Under the pieces are notes generated by a model, which was not told where the DNA came from, made no database searches, and worked only from the letters and a program-made list of their open reading frames with translations. The translations under genes were made by a program, and so were the position numbers. This document shows, piece by piece, positions 41,601-53,831 of a stretch of DNA of 64,000 nucleotides. Source of the stretch: Homalodisca vitripennis. Lineage: Eukaryota > Arthropoda > Insecta > Hemiptera > Cicadellidae. Each line of letters opens with the position of its first letter. Within the stretch, counting starts at the first letter, position 1. The stretch covers positions 23,684,001 through 23,748,000 of the forward strand of contig NC_060209.1 of assembly GCF_021130785.1 (NCBI RefSeq), in the 5' to 3' direction.

Positions 41601-44600
41601 AAGTTCCTGCTTGACCCACGTATTGGCTCTGGTAAATGCTACTGTGAAGGCTATAACGTAGGTTTGATTAAAAGTAGTCTAAATTATTTTCAAATTATTT
41701 AAGTTTTAAGCTATTCAATAAATGTAAGTTTTATTGGGTGAAGCACCCAGATATAGTATGGTTCAAGACATTTGCCATCGTCATGTGAAAAGCAATAGAA
41801 ACACGACGTTCCAAGAAGTAGTATATGCTCTCTTATGTAATTTTTAGACTGTTCATGTAATTGAATACAGCATCATTCAGAATCTTCTTTTTTCCGTTAG
41901 TTGATAAAAACGTTTCTAAAAATATTTTTCAAATTTATTTATCATTCTTTATTTAGTCAGTTTTCAAATAAATTATTGAAATATTAAATATGACGTATAA
42001 TTGAAATAAAATAATTGTTTCCTCAACATCATTGAACGTAAATTTGAATATATTGTATAAATTCTAGTACATAAAAAAGTGCTCTTAAATAGAAATGCTA
42101 GTCCGTCCAACCACAATATTTACTTAATAAAATTGTTAAAAGATACACGGAAGTTACTGAGACAGTCTATCTCAAGATACAAAAATACAAAGTGAGAGTA
42201 GAGATACACCACTCTAATAATACATCATCACAACAATATACAACGACATGCCAACCCAGTGTGCTACTTCTGGCTGTACAGTCATTACATTTGGATTGTT
42301 ACATTAGCAGGCTAATTACGTGGATGCATCCCATCAGTACAACCCATTTTACCTTTAACGAGAGTGGCGTATAGGCCGTGTTTAATAAGAATGCAGCAAA
42401 CCATTTATGTTGTTTAATTTCTTTAGTAGCTAATGTCGTTTTATATACGGTTTACATTTATACTATTTGTAAATCAAGCGTGAATATGAAATTTTTCTCA
42501 ATATATTTGAACATTATTAATTTTAGACCTCATAGAAAATATTCATGTGGTTATTTCACAATGAATTTACCACATGGTTCAATCATCTCATTATTTATTG
42601 GATTTCTTTTAAGTAAAACGATATTACAGCACTTCATGAAACTGGTTCATATATTAGTTGTGATTTTTAAATCTTAGAGACCTCAGAAATTTAAAAAGTA
42701 TTAGTCATTTATGTCTCTACTTTCGATTTCGAACCATTTATAATAGTAAATTAATCTTGAATATAATGGAAGATAACATGCTAATGGAGTGTGCACTGCT
42801 GTATGGATGTTTTTCTAAATGAAGAAATACATTTTATTTAAATCTTAGTAAAGGAACATATTTTATGCACCAGTACTCTTCCTTTAAATTCTAATTTTAC
42901 ATAATTGAAAAGGCTTTGATTTGGTGTAGGTTTCATGTGGGGTTCAAGAACCGGAGAAGAAATTAAAAGTTATTTTTAATAAAGAAGAAAACTATTATTT
43001 CATATTAGCATGAAATAGGCTAATTCTTTCAGGCAAATCTAAGGCGTCTTGCATATTTTTCGTGACATTAATAATAGGTCTTACTAGATAGGATGTTTGT
43101 AGTTTTAGAATCAAATACATACCTGTATTTGAATATAAAAATGGTTCAGGTAAATTAATACACTTTCTCCTGTAAAAATATATAATTGATGAACTCTTTA
43201 ATGTAAAAGCAAATTTGTTTTAATCAATATTGTAAGAGTCTGACGATTGAGAGTCTAATGATATAGTCTAAAATCAACTCTGAAGTCGAAACGATACAAC
43301 GCAATGTCTTTCTGCCGATATAGTGAAAAGTTGTTAAAGTTCATGGTGCTTTGCACAACAGGCATTCGCCGATTGAAAGTTACATAGGTGCGTTTTTGAA
43401 TGACTAGCTCCAACTATACCATTGATCCACCGAAGTGCTTATGGTATGCTAAACCACTTTAATTTGCCCTGGTTTTTGTTGTGCGTTCAGACGACAGTGA
43501 AACCTGTACCTGTCTCGATATTCTTGGATCTCTTCAGATAGGCAAAGACTCCAGATTTAAGGTGTCAAGTCAATGTACCTGTTCCTAGAAGCTGAAAAAA
43601 CGGCGAATGAACCAAAGACAAAAATGATTTGTGTGGAATAAAGTATTTTTGTGGAATACTTTGTGGACAAACGGATGGATACTACGAATCGATATTTGTG
43701 AGTAAAGCGTTATTAAGGTTGTACTGACTCGAAAGAGATACGTTGGTCTATAGACTAGCTTGATTAGATACTTTGAAATTAATTGACACAATAAATCAAA
43801 ATAATTCAGCTTGCCAAATATACAGAGATATTTACTTCATATCAGTTTAACAATAGCGTCTAAGACTGGTCAGGTAGTTTGTAACAGCCATACTATTTAA
43901 AATGTTTATGAAATCAGTTATGTAATGTTTTTACTACTACTATCTTAAACATTATCGGACACGACGAAAATGCAATGTTCATATATCAATTCGCGAACGA
44001 ATGTGTTATAAAATGTGGTTCCCTTTAAACTTTGCTGCTATCAGGGCTATACAACTAATTAATTTACATTATCTGTAGAGTAGAATATTAAATTTGTGGT
44101 TCAGGATCAGTCCACCACTTGTGACAGTTCGGAGAAGTTTGCTGTGATGGAATGCGTCTACTTCATCATCTAGTCAACGTGATACCAAATGCAAATGGAT
44201 CTAAAACCAACAGTATCCAGTACGAGAATGTTCTCTATTGTCACCGGATATTGTTGAATTTGTGTGCTGTTTCAGCGATGAATAGTGGTGGTTCTATGTT
44301 ATATCTGAATATACCATGCTGTTTCATTAATTATTAATATAGTAGAGCTTCAATGCATAATGATGCTCTTTAATTTTACAATATATCACGGAAATATATT
44401 CATAAAATTGTAACAAATATCAAACTATTTTTAATTGTTCTAAGTAACTGTTTCTAGGGCGAAAACTTGTTACGTTCACAGAGGGATTGAACCCTATTTG
44501 TATGCAACTTGGCACAGATTGAAATACTTTTCCTTGGGCGAAAACTTGTGAATTCGTCAGAGGGAATCGAACCCTCATTGTATGTAACTTAATACTTATG

Positions 44601-45060
44601 GAAACACGTTCCTAGGAGTAAACTTACCGGTACATGTAAGGCCAGTGACAGTGGTGCCCATTCTGACAAAGAACTGAATTCAAAAAACGTTAGGAACTGC
44701 TAAATTTGTCAATGTGTATTGTGAAATGATGTTCTTTAAATTTTAGATTACTCATGGAAATACATTAACAAAGTTTAAATAATAAAACACTTTTCCTTGA
44801 GGGAAAATTCGCTTCCACAGAAGGATTGAACCCGTGTTGTATGTAACATGGGACCAACTGAACCAATTTTCTTAGGAGCAAAATTTGTCACTTCCACAGA
44901 GGGATTGAACCCGTATTGTATGTAGCTTGATACGAGTTTAAAAACTTTGCGTGGGGGGAAATCTTATCACTTTCACAGAGAGATTGAACGTGCATTGCAT
45001 GTAATGGAGTGAATTGAAACACTTTGCCTGGAAGGGGGGGGGACTTTCCCCGGGATTTTT
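38640..45060 (+). repeat. Long tandem array, unit 4 (~6.4 kb)
   Basis: Lacks H, like unit 2. Landmarks: G 39,128, A 39,757, conserved block 40,870, 171-bp repeats (two) 40,985, B 41,239, beta-type B-to-C spacer 41,567-42,526, C 42,527, D beta 44,101, E beta 44,440, F palindrome 45,049-45,074. The stretch 38,640-39,700 is almost identical to 22,500-23,560. Confidence 0.85.
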
Positions 45061-46282
45061 AAAAAAATCCCGGGTCGGTCATGTTCGCCTGAAACAAAAC
45101 CACGATAATACGAGCATTTTAGTGTGTATATATTGTACTATGCAATTTTAGGCTGTTGAACACGATAGTTGACTTAATGTTACATAAATTCAGACTAATC
45201 TATAGCAAGAGCATTTTTGGATACGCACTGTATAGAAACGTTCGCTAACCTCAGCAAATACTCGCGTGCCTTAAAAGAATCATAAGCAAAGAGTGGTTTA
45301 TACTTACTTAAGGATTTTAACAATTTTCTCCAAAACTATTTAACTTAAAGTAATTATTTTATCCTTAGTAATTATATCCAATGAAAATTTTTTATATACC
45401 TGCATAAAATTAGTACTTCGAAATTCTTGTGTTAAGTATTAAGTAATTAAAACTAAAAAAACAAAACATGGCTTTAAACAAGAAATTGATTAGAATAATG
45501 AGTTATGCAAAAGAGGATCATACAATATGAAAAAACTATAACCATTTATGAAAATTACAAACACGATTTTTAATATATTCATAATCAAAATCAAAAGCAC
45601 AAGACAACTCAAATTTAATAAAAATTGCAAAATTAAATGTTAAATACTGTTCATATATCTTCTGTGTTTATTAAAATACAAATTAAATAAACATTTAAAA
45701 TAAATTAGCAGTAATATGTGTTTAAAGGCTGCTTTTTATAATAAGTGTAATTATTATTATGAGGATTCATTACTACGTAGTTTTATAAATAGTATATGAA
45801 AATATTACGAGCGAAATTAATTAATAAATGTCACCATACCATCATTGTGTTAAAAAGTAACCTCCATTACTAATATGCATCTTCTGTTCCACAACTGAAG
45901 GTGACAGACATACAAGAAATATACATTTCTTACATTATATTTGAGGTAATAGGAATACTTTTACTTTTTGTATTAGAATTCGAAACTGTTACAAACTAAT
46001 TTATCAGTATAAGGATAGAGTTGACTAATATTTAGTACATGTCGGGCATTTTGGTTGGCAGATATAAGGCATTGGTCAACACATGTTAGTGCGTTATCAC
46101 ATGGATGGAAACAGACAAAGGTACAGCTATTGTTTACGCTCAGTCGATAATTCCAGAACCACTTTCAGTTATCATAAAAAAACTCCTTCAGCCCGTATAA
46201 GTTAGTAACAATCAGAATTGATAGTAATGGATAGATTTGCTTAAATCCACTGTTACGAGAATGGAGCGTTCATAATGCAATA

Positions 46283-46477
46283 ATGAACTTCCCTGAAAAT
46301 CCACTGAAAGTTTTCACTAGCAGTATTGACGTGACCTTTACTGCCGGAATCATTGGTGCAGTCCTAACTATAATAATAATTGGAAGTTTAATTAAACGTA
46401 GTAACAGCCTATTGAACACATGTAATTTGATATTAGCGTTGCTTTTAATGACAACAAAAATATACTTTTATATCTAA
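46283..46477 (+). CDS. Module H frame, second open copy, doubtful gene
   Basis: Starts MNFPENPLKVFTSSIDVTFT; 64 codons, same hydrophobic profile as the copy at 29,908. Differences are S3F, I20T, S21A and K58T. No promoter or splice context is evident. Confidence 0.25.
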   Translation: MNFPENPLKVFTSSIDVTFTAGIIGAVLTIIIIGSLIKRSNSLLNTCNLILALLLMTTKIYFYI

Positions 46478-47723
46478 TAAAAATATTTGTTTGTTTCTTT
46501 TATTTACGCCATTTTTAGGTCAAGTATACAAATCTGTATGAAGACATGTTAGAAGTTACTAAGCTTGATATATTTATTTTACGACTTTATTGCTTCCATC
46601 GTTGTTATCCATAAGATTAATAAAAACAATTTTCCCAATCGATCAGCCAAATATTGTACAACTATCGTCTAAATCGATATTTGCCATACATATAAGTTTA
46701 GCCTCATATAAATTTCAAGTTTATATATAGGTTACAACGTTTTTTAAATAGATCGTGCATACGGACAGACACCTTTCTAAGGTGTTATTAACTGTAGTAA
46801 ATGTACGTATTAATAAATTTATCATGAATATAATTGTATTTCCATAAAAACAATTTTTACAATAGAAGGGAAAACGAAAATCTTTCCTTTCCGACGCAGT
46901 CGGATAAAGAAGATTTATAATGTGACCGTCATCTCTAAATGTCAGACCGAAGGTGCATTAGTAGTTTACATGTTTAATTCACACGGGACGATGAAAAAAT
47001 TAATCCATTAAATAATTTTTAACATTATTGTCAAAATGCGGACGACTAAAATCTTAACACATTTTTTGGGTGAAATTGGTTAACTAACCCAACCAAACTA
47101 TGTGTTAATATAGTATCTGCACCAAATTTCCTCTGAATCTGTAAGAATTACTGTTGTTATCATGTTCCCAGTTATTCTAACAATGCTGTATGCTACTTAA
47201 AAACGTGGTACGTCAGCTATTTGGAAATCTTTCGAGATATAAAAAAAACACGTAGGGGAAACGTTATTCGCTCAGCTTTAGCAAAACCTACGACTCGTGG
47301 GTCTGGACAGATTATTTTTATGTCTGTCTGTCTATCTGCCTATTTCGCCACACGATATCTCAAAAACGAGCTGATCTATATATTTGAAATTGTGGATGAG
47401 ATTTCTTTCTATATGGTGAAGACTGAGTTTAATAATGATCCATGTCACTCCATGGGATTTAGCTGAGGGTTAGCGCTACTTTTACATTGGTCTCATAGAT
47501 AACCATGATGGCAAGGAGAAAACAGCATTTGTAAACCGATTTAATACGCCCATAAGAGATTCAATAATTATACCAACACAAACAGAATCATTTTACAGTG
47601 ACTTGCTATATAGAATATTATTTAAACACTTGTGTAAAAACCGATTTAATGAACAACAATATTAATGTTTCACGTAGCAAGATATGCCTTGTAAGATAGC
47701 GTATGTAAAGCTTTACAATTTTT

Positions 47724-47866
47724 TATGCAACTTCAATTCTACAAGAATGAGTTCTCAGATGAACATTTAAAAACAAAAAATGTTCATAGTGGATGAATTT
47801 GAGTCCAATTTTTCAGTTTCATTTTGTGTGAGCAGGAATACTCAAACAGGAAATGAGCTGTAGGCT
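47724..47866 (-). pseudogene. Zinc-finger-like fragment, unit 5 copy
   Basis: Better preserved than the copy at 31,262: minus-strand FEYSCSHKMKLKNWTQIHP matches the spacing L-x2-[H]-x3-H with Trp in place of the first His. A stop and a frame change follow before LNVHLRTHS. Together they look like two consecutive decayed C2H2 fingers. Confidence 0.4.
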
Positions 47867-50800
47867 TAAAATTCTTTTTAATAATTTTAATATGCGATCA
47901 TCTTTTTCCAAACTTTGAATGGGTCATTCGTCTTCATGGGTATAAACATATTTAAATAAAAGCTGACATTTACCTAATGTGTTGAAAAATATACTATTTT
48001 GGGTGCATGGGATTTAGCGGAGTTTTGCTTAGATCCAAATAGCCGTCGTCTTGAAATAGTTTTTGGTTAAAACGGGCTATCGAACTCATCCAAGCTATGT
48101 GCGTTCACTTCCTCTTTATTAAGATTAGTCTGAATCCTATTAACAACTATGGTAGTTATTATATTTACAATTATTACCGCAATGTTGTATACACCTAAAT
48201 CTTTGTACTTAAAGCGGTGGGATCAAAAGTTTTTGTAAAGACTGAGAATTAATGCACTATAATGTACTTCTATCTTAAAAGGTTTTTTGGTTGAAAATGG
48301 TTAACAAACTCATGCAAACCACGTCTAAGTACTATCTTTGCACCAACCATCTTGGTAGTTAAGTAAATTACGGCAGTTATCTTGTTCTCAAGGGTTTATG
48401 ATTATGGTAGTTTTAGATTCTGCGTGTCATGATTGAAAAGAAGCAAAACATTATTCATAAATTCCGTGATTAGGGCTAGGGTAAGGCACAGATTTCTATG
48501 AAGACTATCTTAATATAAAATACATTTAATAGCCAGACATGAGTATGCAAATTGAATAAATGCATATAAACAATGCACTTAATCTGATATCGCTGTAAAT
48601 AGCAAGCTTTTGGTGGTTTGCAATATAAAAATAATAGAACCGTTCTTTAAGTATTATCTATTTAATACTAAAAATGTTTAAAATCAGACAACACCACAAC
48701 ATTTATTATTTAAAATACTTTTTGGATAAATACGTTCCAATATCTTAGACAATTGCTAGACATTTATATGATGTAACAAATGTACAAACGAAAAAGTCGA
48801 AAAAGGATTACAGTATACACAAGGGAACATTACTTTTTAGTTACGTGTAAAATGGTAAAAATCACGGCATCCAATCTCACCCTCGTCCTGTGATTAGAAG
48901 AGGATTGGTGAGTGGACACAGGCTGATTGCGAACGAGACCCTTTACAGAACAAAGGGGACCTCAGCACTGGGTTATTGTGCTAATTTATCACACTTTATT
49001 TCGAGTTTTGTTGTCTGGTTCTATGGTCTTAAAGCAACTGCGTACATAATTTTGGGAAAAGGTAAAATATGAAAATAATGTTTTTTGAAACTATTTGAGT
49101 GGGTTTTAGATATTTTCTAGTGTTATATGTTACAAAATGTGCATCATACATTTCATAACATACGATATAACAGTAGAAAATGTCCGAAATCTTAATAATC
49201 CTTTCAAACTTTTCATTTTCTTTAACAAAGACATGATTTAAGTGGATATCCAAACTTGTAAGTTTCTGTATAGGATAACTAAATTTAACTTTAATTACAC
49301 AATTTAATAAACTTTTATTCCTTTAGGGATATATCCCTGGCAAGGCTTTGATGGGTTGGGCACTTTTTAACTTTTTATATAGGTTGAAAATTTAAATTAA
49401 AATTTACACGAAAACTGCATATTAAGGCTATAGACATTATATAGACATTTCATGGTTTATTCTATTGTTTTTAAACATGCCTTTAATATGACTTCTAAAA
49501 AGTACGAAAAGATATCTAAAATTCTCCCAGGAGGACCATTTCCCCTATTCCGGCTTGTTTGAAGACAATGTGCATACACTTGGTGGTATCCTGACAAGTA
49601 ACTGACATCCATAGTAGGAACATATATCGTTTGCATACGTAAAAATTAGGATTCATTCAAACTTAAAGCACATAGTCAAATTGTTTTTCGATGAAAACCT
49701 CCAGAAATACTTTGATAACGGTAGAAAAAAATCTCATGACTGGACCTGCAGCAGTATTAGACTCAAGCTTGTCTTTTTAAAAACGTTACATTATTAAAAC
49801 ACGTTAAATTTCAAACTATAGTCTAATTCTCTCTTGACATATATGTTTGAGCAATAGACTTCGTTAACACCCAGTCAGCTCCCATTAACATAAATAGACT
49901 GTTAACGAACAGGGAATTTTTCTAATTTAGAGGGTTTATTGTAAACGTCAAACTACCTGTATAAAGCAATAGGCCTCTAACTGTTGCACCTGAGCAATAG
50001 TGTGCACAAATGCTGACCCAAATCCTATTTTAAAGTATGCACAATCATTAAACTTTGTCTTACTTTTATGTAGGGTGAATTTTCGTGCTGCAAAGTTTTA
50101 AGTGTATGGCTTCCGTTCTTCTATAACGTATGAGTATACTCAAACTAACGTTTGACCGGTAGCCAAAAATACCTGTCAGATTATACACTTAATAGTGAGG
50201 AAGTGTCCGCGAGCAAATTTATATGATAAGAAAACATTGAAATTACTGATCAAGAAAATATTGCCTCAAACCAATTGCTTTTCATTCTATCATGATATCG
50301 GGCCTGGCGGCTTTCTTCCAAAAGGAACAATATATAAGTTTGAGTATCAATAATATATGATTTTTCAATACTGTCCAGTTTATATTCTAATGCATGATAG
50401 AAAAGGAGAAAAAGGATTTACTTATAATTTTTGTATAACCTAATGGACATATTTATATTCTGTCATCAGCAAATAGAGCAGAAGAATATGTATAATATAT
50501 AATATTATTACTCGTAGATTAGCTTTGAAATACAGGGACTTTATTATAGCTATGTCAAAGTTGACGTGTGGATTAAATCTACTCATTTGTTACAATATGT
50601 GATACTTAAATATGGGGGTTTGGCAAATATAGAATATTTAATATACATTTAGAAAATAAAAACGTTGAACGTAAAAAACCGAATAAAAAGATTATTATTA
50701 AAATATAATGTATTTTTTATTACATTACATTTATATTACATTATATAATGTAATATTTAATAATTAATTAATATTAAATATAATATAAGGGAATTTATAA

Positions 50801-51956
50801 TGTACAGCATGTTCAAGGTATGATAATTTACACTAATAACCAGATTATATTTAAAAACAATTTCTCCAGTAAAAGTTTGTTTTTCCTTTGATAAAACTCT
50901 TCATAAGGAGATTACCAATATGGACAATATGGAGTTTTTCAAAGTATATTAATTTAGATAACATAATTATTTCTTTACCTTCATAATCAGATATAGAAGT
51001 GGAGATATATTTCATTGCTTTTTAATGGAGGTAATCCTGATCGATATTATGTTTTATTTAATAACTTAATAGCATTAAATGTTTGTCTAAATGTCTTATA
51101 ATAAACTTTTTCCAACGGATAAACTTTATTACAGTACGTTCTAACGTTATTTTTAAGTATGGGTCGAACAATTTAATAATATAAAAACATTCGTAATGTT
51201 TTTAATACTCTTACATTAAATATCAACAGAGACACTCCATTATTTTACAAAGATATACGGTTAGCACTCACGTAACTAACGGAGCTAGAGGCTTGTTCAC
51301 ATAAAGACAGAAGCCATGTATGCATTGTAGAGACGGAGTATAATTGTTATTGTAATTGTTATTACCTAGGTGTCACACAGCCTACCGTTTTATACTGATG
51401 AGGTTTCTCACATACACTTTCACATAACTTTAGAAGTATCAAATTTGCTTAAATATGTTTAATGGAATAAATTTGTAACTATATCAGCAACGTCACGATG
51501 TTTGTCAGATAAAAATGTGTTTATTGCAAATTGTTATTACTTACTTGTTATGCAGTCTGCCGTTATACTGATGACTTTTCTCACATACACTTTCACATGA
51601 TTCAAATGAAAAATAATTCACTCTTAAAAGAAGTGGTCATTCAGAAAGCCTTACAAAATTACATGCAAGCCGCTGATAACTAGTCTTTAATATGTTATTA
51701 ATCCAGTCCAATGTAAATGGCTATTTTCAAATGAAATTGATGTGTGTAAAGTAGTTCTCCACTCTAAAAATAGTAATTACGAGAGTGATCATGTAAAAAT
51801 CAGCCCTCCTCAGTTACTGCTCTGTTACGATTGATTGCAATCGATACGCACGAAGTCAATCAAATCAGTTGAAGCTCCGAACTTAATTGAATAAACATGA
51901 TTACTTTTCGATCACTGCCAGTAAACAATACCTTCATTCCAGTTTTGACTCTAATA

Positions 51957-53390
51957 ATTTAAGTTCCTGCTAGACACACGTATTGACACTGGTAAATGCC
52001 ACTGAAACACGCTGTAGCGCATAGTTTGAATAAATATAGACCTAATTTCCAAATTATTTTAAGCTTTAAGCTATTCAATAAATACAGGCTTTATCGAGGG
52101 AATTTCCAGATATAGCATGGTTACAGACATTTTCCATCGTTACGTGAAAAAACAGTAGAAACACGACGTTCCAAGAAGAAGTATGTTCTCCCTCTCTGTA
52201 TTGTTTTAGAACGTTCCTGTAATCGAGTACAACATCGTGCAGTATATTCCTTGAGTTCATAAAACAGTTTAAAAATGATTTTTTTTTAATTTATTTACCA
52301 TTCTATATTCAGTCAGTTTTAAGACTGAATAATCAGCCATTAAAATATTAAATATGAACATTTAATGGAAATATAATAACTGTTTCCTCAACAACATATT
52401 ATAGCTTATTAAATATTATAGTCAATATTATACATATACAATTAATGGCTATAAATTTCTCTAAGTTAAAATCTACTGTACTACTTTTCTTAATTTAACG
52501 TAAAATTGCAATATATTGTACCAAATTCTAGCAAATAAAAAAAAATTGCTTTGGAATATAAATACTGGCCCTTCCTTTTATAATATTAACTTAATTATAT
52601 CGTTAAAAAACAAGTTATTGAGACAGTCTATCTCGAAATACAAAAGTACAAAGTGAGAGTAGAGATACACCAGTCTAATAATACATCATCACAACAATAC
52701 ACAACTACATGACAACCCAGCCTGCTAATTTAAGTTCCTGCTTGACCCACGTATTGGGCTCTGGTAAACGCCACTGCGAAGGCTATAAACGTAAGGCTTG
52801 ATTAAAAGTACAGTAATCTAACTTATTTTCAAAATATTGCTTTAAGCTATTCAATAAATGCAAGCTTTACTGGGTTAAGCACCCATATATAGAATAGTTC
52901 AAGACATTTGCCCTCGTCATGTGAAAAGCAATAGAAACACTGAACGTTCCAAGAAGTAGTATATGCTCTCTTCTGTAATTTTTTACACTGTTCATTTAAT
53001 TGAATACAGCATCATTCAGAAACTTTTTTTTCCGTGAGTTGATGAAACACAATCTAAAAATATTTTTCAAATCTATTTATCATTCTGTATTCAGTCAGTT
53101 TGCGAATAAATCATTGAAATATTAAATATGACGTACAATCGAAATAATATAACTGTTTCCTCAACATCAATGAACGTAATATTTGAATATATTGTATAAA
53201 TTCAAGTACATAAAAAAAGTGCTCTTGAATACAAATACTGGTCCGTCCATCTACAATATTTACTTACTAAAATTTTTAAAAGATTCAAGGAACTTACTGA
53301 GACAGTCTATCTCAAGATACAAAAATACAAAGTGAGAGTAGATATACACCACTCTAATTATACATCATCACAACAATATACAACGACATA
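51957..53390 (+). repeat. Tandem pair of B-to-C spacers, alpha then beta
   Basis: The phrase aatttaagttcctgct starts at 51,957 and again at 52,728. The first block matches the alpha spacer (units 1, 2), the second the beta spacer (unit 4). The join follows catgacaacccag near 52,722. An unequal exchange between two different units is the simplest explanation. Confidence 0.8.
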
Positions 53391-53669
53391 CCAACCCAGT
53401 GTGCTACTTCTGGCTGTACAGTCATTACATTTGGATTGTTACATTAGCAGGCTAATTACGTGGATGCATCCCATCAGTACAAAACCCATTTTACCTTGAA
53501 CGAGAGTGGCGTATAGGCCCGTGTTTTAATAAGAACGCAGCAAACCATTAAAATTTAAGTTGTTTAATTACTTTAATGGCTAATTTCATTTCATATACGT
53601 TTAATATATACTATTTCTACATCAAGCGTTTGTATGACATTTTTCTCAATATATTTGAACATTATTAAA

Positions 53670-53831
53670 TTTTAGAACTCATAGAAAATTTTCATGTGGT
53701 TATTTTCACAATGAATATACCACATGGTTCAATCATAGAAATTATTTATTGGAATTTCTTTAAGTAAAACGATATTGCAGCACATTATGAAACTGGTTCA
53801 TATATTAGTTGTGATTTTTTCAAATTTTAGA
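53670..53831 (+). repeat. Module C, broken copy
   Basis: Small insertions and substitutions after MNIPHGSII destroy the 38-codon frame that is intact in units 1, 2 and 4. Confidence 0.6.
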
